From the NCBI GenBank assembly GCA_045650025.1, contig JAZRQR010000011.1, positions 1 through 43,198 on the forward strand: DNA of 43,198 nucleotides, read 5' to 3'. Of the stretch, positions 8,094 through 15,907 are shown piece after piece (position 1 is the stretch's first letter; the number at the start of each line of letters is the position of its first letter). This stretch comes from SVQP01 sp045650025. Lineage in GTDB: Bacteria; Bacillota; Clostridia; Oscillospirales; CAG-272. The notes under the pieces were generated by a model that was not told the origin of the DNA, did no database searches, and saw only the letters and a program-made list of their open reading frames with translations. Both the position numbers and the translations under genes were made by a program.

Positions 8094-9689
8094 TTATTTG
8101 CGGCGCGCCGAGATCGCCTTGATCTGCTCAACCGCAAGCTTCATAAGAATATTGACCACAAGGATCAGAATAGATACCACCGCCACGTACTCGTTGTTGT
8201 GCTCGTTAAACTGGCTGATCATCAGCGAGATGGGCTTGTTGGTGCTGTTGGCAAGGAAGGAAACGGCAGAAATGGTCATCATACTGTTGACAAAGAGGTA
8301 GGAAAACATTTCCGCCAGCGTGCCGATGCTTTGCGGCAAGAACACGCGCAAAAGCATACGCACACGCCCAATGCCCAGCGTTTGTCCCACAGCCTCCAGG
8401 TTTTGGTTCATCTTGCCAAGGCTGTTGTACATCATCAGGTAGGGCGAGGAGATAAAGTGCGCGGTGTTGACCATGACCAGAATGACCAGCGTGCCGTACA
8501 GCGGCGTGGAGGCAAAGGTCATGACGTAAGAGATACCCAGCACCATACCGGGGATCGCCATGGAGCTGATGGCAAGCAAATGCAGCCCGCGCGAGAGCGG
8601 CGAGCGCATACGCGCGCTGAAATAAGCGGTAATAAAGCCAAGGGCTGCGCCCACGCTTGCGGTGATCAGCGCAATGACCAAGGAATTGGTCAGGTACTTC
8701 GCGCCCTGTCCGCGGAAGATATAGGCGAAATGATCCGCCGTCAACGTCAGGTCAATGGGATAGCGCTTTACAATGGCAAGGAACACGAACACCGCAATGG
8801 GCAGCAGCGCAAACAGCGCCATGAGCGTGCAGAATGCATATGCCGGCACCTTGTGCAAAAGCTTATTGCTCCCCGCGTTTTCCTTTTTGACGTAAGCGCC
8901 CGTGCCTCTCTCCTTGCCAAGCAGATCCATCACGAACGCCACAATGGCAGGCAGCAACAGGATCACGCCGTACACCGCGCCGCGACCAAATTTTTGCTGG
9001 TCGATCGCCGCCTGGTACATCAGCGTCGAGATCGTATAGTTCCCCGTTCCCGCCACCATGAGCGGTACGCCGTAATCGGTGACAACCATAGCAAAGGTGG
9101 AAAAGGCGGCTGCAATGAGCGGCTTGCGCAGATACGGCAGCGACACGCGCAAAAACGTGCGCAGCTTGCCAATACCCAGCACCTCGGCAGCCTCGTAGAC
9201 CGACATGTCCTCATAGCGCAGCACGTCGGCAAGCATGATGTATGCCACGGGCAGCGCGTACATCACAGAGCCCAGCACGATGCCCGTGCCGCCGTACACC
9301 GTAAAGGTGTGCCCGAGCAGGTTCTTGGCAATGCCGTTCTGACCGAATAAGATCAGCAGTGCCATACCGTGCGAAATGGACGGGATGAGCATGGGCAGGA
9401 TCAGGATCACGTTCCAGATGCGCTTGCCCTTGATATTGACGCGCGCGGTGCAAAGCGCCAGCAGATATGCCAGCACCACCACAATCAGCGTGGCAAGTGC
9501 GGTATAGCGCAGCGAATTCCAAAGTGCACTTACAAAGTTAGGTCCTTCCACCACGGCGCGGATATCCGCAGGCGTGATTTGCGTGAGCATAGACAGAATG
9601 GGCAGAATGACCACGCACAAAAGCACCGCAGCCACCGTCCATTTTGCTACCCACGCGCCGGACGTGTGTTTTTTCATGATAGCCGTCAT
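8094..9689 (-). CDS. ABC transporter permease with two fused permease domains (2-aminoethylphosphonate/iron type)
   Basis: A 531-residue membrane protein with about 12 hydrophobic segments. Two BPD-type permease units lie in tandem, each with an EAA loop: YEAAEVLGIGKLRTFLRVSLP (about 165-185) and LEAVGQTLGIGRVRMLLRVFLP in the second half. Fused permeases of this length belong to the ferric-iron (FbpB) and putative 2-aminoethylphosphonate (PhnU-like) importers. The nearby cytidylyltransferase favours a phosphonate or phosphocholine-like substrate over iron; this is inference. The start overlaps the ATPase stop by ATGA, implying translational coupling. Confidence 0.85.
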   Translation of the reverse strand: MTAIMKKHTSGAWVAKWTVAAVLLCVVILPILSMLTQITPADIRAVVEGPNFVSALWNSLRYTALATLIVVVLAYLLALCTARVNIKGKRIWNVILILPMLIPSISHGMALLILFGQNGIAKNLLGHTFTVYGGTGIVLGSVMYALPVAYIMLADVLRYEDMSVYEAAEVLGIGKLRTFLRVSLPYLRKPLIAAAFSTFAMVVTDYGVPLMVAGTGNYTISTLMYQAAIDQQKFGRGAVYGVILLLPAIVAFVMDLLGKERGTGAYVKKENAGSNKLLHKVPAYAFCTLMALFALLPIAVFVFLAIVKRYPIDLTLTADHFAYIFRGQGAKYLTNSLVIALITASVGAALGFITAYFSARMRSPLSRGLHLLAISSMAIPGMVLGISYVMTFASTPLYGTLVILVMVNTAHFISSPYLMMYNSLGKMNQNLEAVGQTLGIGRVRMLLRVFLPQSIGTLAEMFSYLFVNSMMTISAVSFLANSTNKPISLMISQFNEHNNEYVAVVSILILVVNILMKLAVEQIKAISARRK

Positions 9690-10474
9690 GCGTTCGTACC
9701 CAATGCGCGCGTCAGCGACTCGATCTTGCTTTGCAGATTTTCCACCACAAAGCTACGCACGTACTCGTTTGCGGGTGCGCCCACGATCTCGGCAGGCGTG
9801 CCGATCTGGCTGATCTTGGCGTTTTCCATGACCATGATGCGGTCTGCCATGGCAAACGCCTCCTCCTGGTCATGCGTGATATAGATCATCGTAGTGCCAA
9901 ACTTGGCTTGAATGTCCTTGATCACGGTGCGCAGCTGCAATCTCGTTGCCACGTCCAGAGCCGACGCGGGCTCGTCAAACAGCATGATGTCGGGCTTTAA
10001 GATCAGCGTGCGCGCAATGGCAACGCGCTGCATCTGTCCGCCCGAGAGCGATGCGGGATGCTTGGCGGCCAGATCTGCAATGCCCAGCTCGGCAAGCAGC
10101 GCCAGAGCTTGCTCCTTGACCTGCGCTTTGGTAGCGCTCTTTTCGCGCTTTGCCTTGAGATACGCGGCATAGGTCACGTTTTCCAGCACGGTCATGTTTT
10201 CAAACAGCGCGTAGTTCTGGAACACAATGCCCATGGAGCGCTTCGAGGCGGGGGCGGAGGTAATATCGTTACCGTCCAGCAGCAGCTTGCCCGAATCGGG
10301 TGCCAAGAGACCTGCGATGATGCGCAGAAGCGTGGTCTTGCCGCAGCCCGAAGGACCCAGAATGGCAAGAAACTCGCCCGCACGCACGTCTACGCTGACG
10401 TCCTCCAGCGCAACCGACTTATTATTCTTGTACTGTTTACGGATATTTTGAATGGAAAGCTTACAATCGTTCAT
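9686..10474 (-). CDS. ABC transporter ATP-binding protein (phosphonate/iron/spermidine type)
   Basis: A canonical importer ATPase of about 262 residues: Walker A GPSGCGKTT, Q-loop FQNYALF, signature LSGGQ, Walker B IMLFDEPAS with Asp-Glu, and H-loop ITHDQEE. The closest families are the POT/FbpC/PhnT-type ATPases. A GTG at 10489 would give an extension, but the ATG at 10474, 2 nt after the stop of the binding-protein gene, is more likely with coupled translation. It works with the fused permease and the lipoprotein of this operon. Confidence 0.9.
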   Translation of the reverse strand: MNDCKLSIQNIRKQYKNNKSVALEDVSVDVRAGEFLAILGPSGCGKTTLLRIIAGLLAPDSGKLLLDGNDITSAPASKRSMGIVFQNYALFENMTVLENVTYAAYLKAKREKSATKAQVKEQALALLAELGIADLAAKHPASLSGGQMQRVAIARTLILKPDIMLFDEPASALDVATRLQLRTVIKDIQAKFGTTMIYITHDQEEAFAMADRIMVMENAKISQIGTPAEIVGAPANEYVRSFVVENLQSKIESLTRALGTNA

Positions 10475-10476
10475 AA

Positions 10477-11475
10477 TCAATGCGTCCACTTGGAAAGCAG
10501 ATACTCCTTATATTCTGCGGCGTTGTCCACCTGCATATTGGCATACTTGACGCCCGTGGGGAAATTCTGTACCACGTAGTCCTTGTCCTTGAAGATCTTT
10601 TCGGGATAGTAGTAGGCGCAAAGCTCCTCGTTGAGCGTGGTGGTCAGGAATGCAAATACCTCCTTGACCGCTTCTCTTTCCTGCTTACCCTCAATGATTG
10701 CCTGACCGTAGAGCGAGTAGGGCGAGCCCTCCTCGAAAAACAGGATCTCAAGCGGGAAGCCTTCACCGATCTTGGTAGCAGCATTGGGGGTCATGCCCAG
10801 ACCAATGGCAACCTCACCAAGCACCAGCGAGTTAACGGGACCCGAGCCGGACGAGGTATACGCCAGCACGTTTTCGGAAAGCTGATCGAAATAGGCAAAC
10901 GCCTGCTCCTCGCCCCATGCGTTGACCAGCGAGAGCAGGAACATATAGCCCGTGCCGGACGAAGCGGGGTTGGGCATGGAGATCAGCCCCTTATACTGCG
11001 GATCCAGCAGATCGGCGTACGAGGTGGGCTTGTCCAAGCCAAGCTCGGCAAGGCGCTGGGTATTGATAATGATGCAGCCGCCGTTACGGATCTCGGGTGC
11101 ATAGTACTTGCTCTGCACGGTGTCCTCGGCATAAACGCTCCAATCGATCAGGTCGGTCAGATCTGCCAGCACGCCCTGCGCTGCCAGCTGCTCGGCGTAC
11201 GCATACTCCAGGTCATGCGAAATATCGCACTCGGCGTTCTTGCCTGCTGCCTGCAGGGTGGCGGCGTGGTTGCCGCTGGTCTTGTACTCTACGATCACGT
11301 TATACTGCGGAAACTGCTCGTTGAGTCTCTTCTGCATATGCTCAATGCGGTAGTCCTCCGCAGAGCTGTAAATGATAACGGTCTCCTTGCCGCCCGAGCA
11401 GCCTGCAAGCAATGCAACGCTCGAGGCAAGCATGATCAGCATCATGGCAATAGCCAAACCTCTTTTGAACATCAT
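10477..11475 (-). CDS. ABC transporter substrate-binding lipoprotein (FbpA/PhnS-like)
   Basis: A 332-residue type II periplasmic-binding-fold protein. The signal peptide ends in lipobox LLAG-C, with Cys26 as lipid anchor. The mature part begins ETVIIYSSAEDYRIEHM, typical of iron or 2-aminoethylphosphonate binding proteins (YSS...). PNPASSGTGYMFL and AYTSSGSGPVNSLVLGE are the ligand-loop regions of this class. Of the tandem starts, ATG 11475 has AAAGGA at a proper 6-nt distance; the ATG at 11481 is too close. It is the first gene of the transporter block. The tyrosine pair typical of ferric-binding proteins was not clearly found, which fits a non-iron ligand. Confidence 0.85.
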   Translation of the reverse strand: MMFKRGLAIAMMLIMLASSVALLAGCSGGKETVIIYSSAEDYRIEHMQKRLNEQFPQYNVIVEYKTSGNHAATLQAAGKNAECDISHDLEYAYAEQLAAQGVLADLTDLIDWSVYAEDTVQSKYYAPEIRNGGCIIINTQRLAELGLDKPTSYADLLDPQYKGLISMPNPASSGTGYMFLLSLVNAWGEEQAFAYFDQLSENVLAYTSSGSGPVNSLVLGEVAIGLGMTPNAATKIGEGFPLEILFFEEGSPYSLYGQAIIEGKQEREAVKEVFAFLTTTLNEELCAYYYPEKIFKDKDYVVQNFPTGVKYANMQVDNAAEYKEYLLSKWTH

Positions 11476-11498
11476 AGTCATTCCTTTCCTTGAAAAGC

Positions 11499-11613
11499 GT
11501 TCAACTTTTCAATCCGAAAATATTTTTTGAACGGGATGGGCAAAAAAACAGACGAAAAATCAGCAAATTGTGCCTCCTGTTCAACAACAGAAGGCAGAAT
11601 TTGCATTTTGAAC
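11499..11613. promoter_or_regulatory. Duplicated GTTCAAC...TTGAACGG site pairs upstream of the ABC operon
   Basis: GTTCAAC (11499-11505) and TTGAACGG (11527-11534) are 21 nt apart; the same pair recurs at 11579-11585 and 11608-11615 with a 22-nt gap. The arrangement looks like a duplicated operator. No convincing promoter was found in the gap, so the ABC genes may be read from the promoter at 11860-11888. Confidence 0.35.
11572..11595 (-). terminator. Hairpin after the 69-aa gene, possible attenuator
   Basis: GCCTTCTGTT and AACAGGAGGC (minus strand) form a 10-bp stem with one G-T pair around a GTTG loop. The T tract after it is poor, so termination is probably partial. Confidence 0.4.
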
Positions 11614-11616
11614 GGT

Positions 11617-11826
11617 TTAATCCTTGTTTTCGGTGTTGACGATCAACTCGTCCTCCACCTCTTTGTTTGCGTTTTCATCGATGTGCAGCGTCTTGGAAAC
11701 CTTTTTCTTAGCCTTACGCCACAGAATCACGGCGGTAGCACCCACTGCAATGGCGATCGAGGAGATCGAGGTCAGCAGGATCGTGGTAGCTGCGGGATCG
11801 ATATATGCAACGGTAATGGAAATCAT
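11617..11826 (-). CDS. Small single-pass membrane protein (69 aa)
   Basis: The peptide opens with MISITVAYIDPAATTILL, followed by a hydrophobic segment up to VILWRKAKKKV and an acidic C-terminal tail. It has one clear transmembrane helix with a basic stop-transfer patch. AAAGGAG lies 8 nt before the ATG, and a promoter (11860-11888) lies upstream, so it is a real gene despite its size. Its place between the YidC-TagF fusion and the ABC importer suggests a small accessory subunit. No family is recognised with certainty. Confidence 0.65.
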   Translation of the reverse strand: MISITVAYIDPAATTILLTSISSIAIAVGATAVILWRKAKKKVSKTLHIDENANKEVEDELIVNTENKD

Positions 11827-11859
11827 GATATATACTCCTTTATGTTCGGATATACCACT

Positions 11860-11888
11860 ATATTATCACATTTCGAACACTTTGTCAA
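11860..11888 (-). promoter_or_regulatory. Sigma-A-type promoter for the 69-aa gene and possibly the ABC operon
   Basis: On the minus strand TTGACA (11888-11883) and TAATAT (11865-11860) have a 17-bp spacer. The -35 element overlaps the stop codon of the upstream fusion gene. Confidence 0.75.
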
Positions 11889-13948
11889 GACTTTTTGCGT
11901 TTTACGACCAGCGAGCCAAGCAGGTAGTTTGCGCCAACCTCGCCTGCTCTTCCCTGATTATAGATGTGCGCTTCAAGCACCTCTGTAATCTGTTTTTCGT
12001 ATTCATCCGCTCTTGCAAACAGGTCTGCTGCAATCTCGCGGCACTCGCCCACGCGCTCCTTATCAATGGATACGCCAACACGGTCGCGCAGCGTGATCTC
12101 CACGGGGGTAATGCCAATCTTTTCCCAGTTGGGATTGAGGCACTTGATCTTGGTGTTGACAAAAATCGCGGGACGGCGGGTTGCAAAGCAATATTCCAGC
12201 GCAATGCCCGACCAGTCGGTGATCAGCAGATCCGCCGAGTAGACCGAACGGTTGACCGTAAAGTCCAGCTCAAAGGAAAGCCCGTCACGGTCAAGGTGCT
12301 GGTATTTATCCACGATCGCCTGCATGCGCGCGCCGTAACGCTTGACGTATTCGGGGTGCGGACGCACGGTGATGTGGTAATCGTCACAGTACAAGGACTC
12401 GATCAGTCCGTCGATGACCGAATCCAGCAGGTTATCCTCCTGCCAGGAGGGCGCGATCAGAATCTCCTTGCGCGCGCGCTCGACATGGTTGGCTCTTTCC
12501 TGCTCGCCTGCGGCGATCAGCTTATCTGCCAAGGGGTAACCGAATTCCACCAGCTTTTTCTCGTGTACGCCGTACACCTGCTCGGTGGCTCTGACCTCGT
12601 CCTTTACGTGAGGTCCGACGCAGAAAATGGTATCAAACGCATCCAAAGCGCCCTCGCGGAAGCCCATGTGCACACTCATCATATCGTGGGGCACATACAC
12701 GTACTCCATATCCTTTTTCATGATCGAGCGCTTGATGTAGTACTTATCAAGGTCAGGCGTGGTCATGACCATAATATCCGCCTCACAGCGCATCATTAAG
12801 GGGATCATCTTTTTCAGTCCGATGTAGTAGGGCTTGATGCGCGGCTGCTTCTCTGCCAGAGCAAAGATGGCGTCATCGGGGTCGTTGGTCACGTAGTGAA
12901 TGGTAATGTTGGATTTTACAAGCAGCTGCTCGATAATGGCCTCGAAATACTTATAGAAGCCGCTCTTTTCGGAGTAGATGACCAGGTGCTTGTTGACAAT
13001 GGAGAAGAAACGCTTGAAATCCTTCTTCTCTCTTGCGCGGTTGATCTTGTAATTAGGATCCTTTTTCTTGTCCTCCAGCGCCTCGATCTCGGCAAGCGCC
13101 TTGCGGCTCTTTTCCAAAGCATCGTAATCCACGTACTTCTTGGGATTGATCAGCGCGTTGAGCGCGTACATCTGCACGATCGAGAACACGTTACTTGCCA
13201 CCCAGTACCAGGCAATGCCGGCAGGCACGCCAAGACCCAGATAAAGCGAAATGCCAACCGAAACCACGGTCAAGCCGTACTGCGAGAGCTTACCCTGCTC
13301 ATGCTGAATCACGTTGGAAAGGTTCTGCGTCCAGCACATGATCAGCGAGGAAAGACCTGCGATGATGGGCATGAGGATGTAAATACCCCACGCCGCAGTG
13401 GGCACGGTGGAAAGGTTAAAGCCAAGGAAGCTGCCCCGGAACGCGCGGATGGCATCCAGATTGACGCCCTCGAGCACGTAGCCCGCATCCGCCTTGATCA
13501 GCTCGATCAGCTGCAGTTGATAGGAGGAATCCGCCATGTTGAGCCCAAACTGCTCTGCCATAGCGGTAATGGTGGCAGAATCAATGCCAAAAAGGTACTC
13601 AAGCGGATGATAAATGATCTGCACAACGCCTAAGAGCAGCACGATCTGTGCTGCCAGAGGGATCAGCGAAAGCAAGGGGCGATACTTGTATTCCTTGTAA
13701 AGCTCCGCCTGCTTGTCCGCAATGGTGTCCATGTCACCGTAATGGTTGACCTTGAGCATATTGAGCGCAGGCTGGATCTTGATCATCTGAATGGAATTTT
13801 TATGGATCCAGATCGAGAGCGGCAGCAGTACGATCTTGGTTGCCAGCGTGAACAGGATGATTGCAACGCCATAGTTGCCCACCAGCTGCCAGCAAAGCTT
13901 CATCAGGTATCCCAGCGGGATACAAATATAATACATGATTGCGTCCAT
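11885..13948 (-). CDS. YidC/Oxa1 insertase domain fused to a TagF/TagB-like CDP-glycerol glycerophosphotransferase
   Basis: 687 residues with two unrelated parts. Residues about 1-270 are a YidC/Oxa1 insertase: NYGVAIILFTLATKIVLLPL (first core helix, Lys38 where many relatives have the groove Arg), a hydrophilic amphipathic loop with KIQPALNMLK, then further helices ending near VPAGIAWYWVASNVFSIVQMYALN. A charged linker (270-320) follows. Residues about 320-687 resemble a teichoic acid glycerophosphotransferase: YVPHDMMSVHMG, GYPLADKL, RPHPEYVKRYG and SADLLITDWSGIALEY. The enzymatic half would transfer glycerol- or ribitol-phosphate from a CDP donor at the cytoplasmic face; the insertase half may anchor or translocate. 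AAGGAG 6 nt before the ATG supports the start. It lies 13 nt after the LTA-synthase-like gene in the same operon. Confidence 0.85.
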   Translation of the reverse strand: MDAIMYYICIPLGYLMKLCWQLVGNYGVAIILFTLATKIVLLPLSIWIHKNSIQMIKIQPALNMLKVNHYGDMDTIADKQAELYKEYKYRPLLSLIPLAAQIVLLLGVVQIIYHPLEYLFGIDSATITAMAEQFGLNMADSSYQLQLIELIKADAGYVLEGVNLDAIRAFRGSFLGFNLSTVPTAAWGIYILMPIIAGLSSLIMCWTQNLSNVIQHEQGKLSQYGLTVVSVGISLYLGLGVPAGIAWYWVASNVFSIVQMYALNALINPKKYVDYDALEKSRKALAEIEALEDKKKDPNYKINRAREKKDFKRFFSIVNKHLVIYSEKSGFYKYFEAIIEQLLVKSNITIHYVTNDPDDAIFALAEKQPRIKPYYIGLKKMIPLMMRCEADIMVMTTPDLDKYYIKRSIMKKDMEYVYVPHDMMSVHMGFREGALDAFDTIFCVGPHVKDEVRATEQVYGVHEKKLVEFGYPLADKLIAAGEQERANHVERARKEILIAPSWQEDNLLDSVIDGLIESLYCDDYHITVRPHPEYVKRYGARMQAIVDKYQHLDRDGLSFELDFTVNRSVYSADLLITDWSGIALEYCFATRRPAIFVNTKIKCLNPNWEKIGITPVEITLRDRVGVSIDKERVGECREIAADLFARADEYEKQITEVLEAHIYNQGRAGEVGANYLLGSLVVKRKKS

Positions 13949-13961
13949 AGTGTCTCCTTAT

Positions 13962-15725
13962 TTAGTCGTAGATGCTCTTGCCAAGCTCGGTTCTCTCCAC
14001 AACCGTCCAGTTTGCAAAATCCTTGGCGTTGCCGCGGATCTCGTATACGATGTTCTCATATACCGTTTTGCCTGCTTCATTCTTGTAGGAACACTGGAAC
14101 ATCAGGCGACGCGTCTGCATCTCACCCTCTGCCACCTCAAATACGGTAGGCTCGTCGGAAGAAATTCCGGAAGCCTCCTTGATGGTTGCCAGCACGTTAT
14201 CCACGTCCAGCTGTGCGTAGTTAGTCACAGTCTCGCCCTCGGACACACCCGCAGGCTTGACCAACAGCGCGGTCACGTAAGGTGCATTCGGCTCCTTGGA
14301 GTCCGAGCGGATGTTGGCGTGGTCACCCGTAATGATAATGGTCGCATCCTCGTACACGCCCAGACGCTTCATCTCGGCAATATAGCGCGAAATGATCTTA
14401 AAGCTCTGGGTCATAACGTTCTGCGTGCTCCAGGAAAGCTTGTCAGGATCGGTTTCGGGCAACGTATTGAAATCGGAATCATAAATCGTGGACTTATGGC
14501 AGCCGTCGATGTGAATAAAGGAGTAGCCCTTCTGGCTCTCGCGCAGGGTGAGCTCATCCTCGGTCAGGTGCTCGTATACCTCGCGCATGTCGGTAGAATA
14601 CAGATCGTAGGTCATATCGTACTCCACGTACTTATCAAAGGTGGGCGTACTGATATTGCCAACCAGCCCCTGCGCGCAGAACGGCAGATAACGGTACAGC
14701 GAAAGGCGGATCATATCAATCGCCAAGGAAGCGCTTTGCACGATTTGGTAAGACACCTTGCCCGACACGTTTTCGGCATACCCTTCCATGTCGCCTGCGT
14801 CCTCGTAGCAGTAGTAATCGTCGGTGTAAATATTGATATCAAAGCCCTGCTGCTTGATCTGCTGCAGATGCGTGGAGTTTTTGTACGCATCGGTCATATA
14901 CTCGTCGTGCGACATGGAAAAATCGGTTTCCTTGCCTGTCAGCACGTGCAAAGCCCCGGGGAAGGTTCTGGGATAGAGCGTGACGTAATCCGCAAAGTAG
15001 GTAAAGCCCTCCAGCTCACCAAGGATCTCGGGGTAATTCTTGGCAGCGTCCTCGTAATACTCGTAGTCAAAGCGGTCTACGATAAACACAATGACGTTTT
15101 GCCCGTTAGCCAAGGTGTCCAGATTCTTCACGGTCAGCACCTGCTCACCCTCGGAGATCGAGACCATGCTCTTGTCACCGTACACGTCGGTGGTCAGCGA
15201 AAGCGTTGCAAACGAGATCAGCGAGGAGCCAAGCACCGCCAGCAGCGCCACGATCGAGATCAGGCGCACGGTATCGCGCTGCTTATCCAAGAACAGCATC
15301 ACGGCAACAGCACCGCCCACAACCAGCACCCAAATGGCGGTATTGAGAAGGATCTTGCCAAATCCAAGCTCCCCTTCACCGCCATCGCCCGAAAGCGAGG
15401 TCATGCCCATGGAGAGGAAGTTTCCCTGCAAAAACAGCATCAGCGAGACGCCGAACACCGTGCCGTACGCCACGTCAAATGCGCGACCGCGCAGCAGCAT
15501 AAGCAGCGTGCCAAGCGCTGCGGCAATGCCTGCGGCAAGCAGAATGCAGATCAGCCAGAAATCGCCCAGCTCAAATTTAAACTGATCGATATTATTGCCA
15601 AAGATCTCAAAAGGCCCGAAAAAGCACACCATAAAGGGCGCGATCAGCGAAAGCATGATCACGGGCAGGATCTTTTCTTTTGTGGTAAAACCCTTATAAA
15701 TCGGCTTTTTTTTCGTGTTTTCCAT
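13962..15725 (-). CDS. Membrane-bound sulfatase/alkaline-phosphatase superfamily protein, LTA synthase-like
   Basis: 587 residues with about five N-terminal transmembrane helices (residues 20-175) and a large extracellular domain. The catalytic domain follows the LtaS/sulfatase pattern: VIVFIVDRFD (Asp217, first metal ligand), YPRTFPGALHVLTG (Thr254, likely nucleophile), HIDGCH, and IIITGDHA (Asp468-His469). Such enzymes polymerise or transfer phosphoglycerol, phosphoethanolamine and similar groups outside the membrane. It is slightly shorter than typical LTA synthases and the substrate is unknown. The promoter at 15788-15816 is a perfect consensus. It heads the envelope-polymer operon. Confidence 0.8.
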   Translation of the reverse strand: MENTKKKPIYKGFTTKEKILPVIMLSLIAPFMVCFFGPFEIFGNNIDQFKFELGDFWLICILLAAGIAAALGTLLMLLRGRAFDVAYGTVFGVSLMLFLQGNFLSMGMTSLSGDGGEGELGFGKILLNTAIWVLVVGGAVAVMLFLDKQRDTVRLISIVALLAVLGSSLISFATLSLTTDVYGDKSMVSISEGEQVLTVKNLDTLANGQNVIVFIVDRFDYEYYEDAAKNYPEILGELEGFTYFADYVTLYPRTFPGALHVLTGKETDFSMSHDEYMTDAYKNSTHLQQIKQQGFDINIYTDDYYCYEDAGDMEGYAENVSGKVSYQIVQSASLAIDMIRLSLYRYLPFCAQGLVGNISTPTFDKYVEYDMTYDLYSTDMREVYEHLTEDELTLRESQKGYSFIHIDGCHKSTIYDSDFNTLPETDPDKLSWSTQNVMTQSFKIISRYIAEMKRLGVYEDATIIITGDHANIRSDSKEPNAPYVTALLVKPAGVSEGETVTNYAQLDVDNVLATIKEASGISSDEPTVFEVAEGEMQTRRLMFQCSYKNEAGKTVYENIVYEIRGNAKDFANWTVVERTELGKSIYD

Positions 15726-15787
15726 ATATATTCACATCCGTTTCCGTTTTTTTACAAAGTTTCAAGAAATCAGTCCATACATAATTT

Positions 15788-15816
15788 ATTATATCACAAA
15801 ATCATCAAATTGTCAA
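15788..15816 (-). promoter_or_regulatory. Perfect-consensus sigma-A promoter of the envelope-polymer operon
   Basis: On the minus strand TTGACA (15816-15811), 17-bp spacer, TATAAT (15793-15788). Confidence 0.9.
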
Positions 15817-15830
15817 CCGAAAAGCATCAA

Positions 15831-15867
15831 GAAAACAAAGGTGACGGTGCCAAAGAGCACCGTCACC
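15831..15867 (-). terminator. Terminator after the GH78 gene
   Basis: GGTGACGGTGC (15840-15850) and GCACCGTCACC (15857-15867) form an 11-bp stem, followed on the minus strand by TTTGTTTTC. Confidence 0.9.
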
Positions 15868-15907
15868 CATATAGACGATAAATATTGCGAAATATTACAA
15901 GAATTTT

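Noticed and set aside
9686..11475. Ferric-iron importer as final call
   Set aside because: The family cannot be separated from iron transporters by sequence alone, but the linked cytidylyltransferase and absence of clear ferric-ligand tyrosines make phosphonate or phosphocholine-like ligands more likely; left open.
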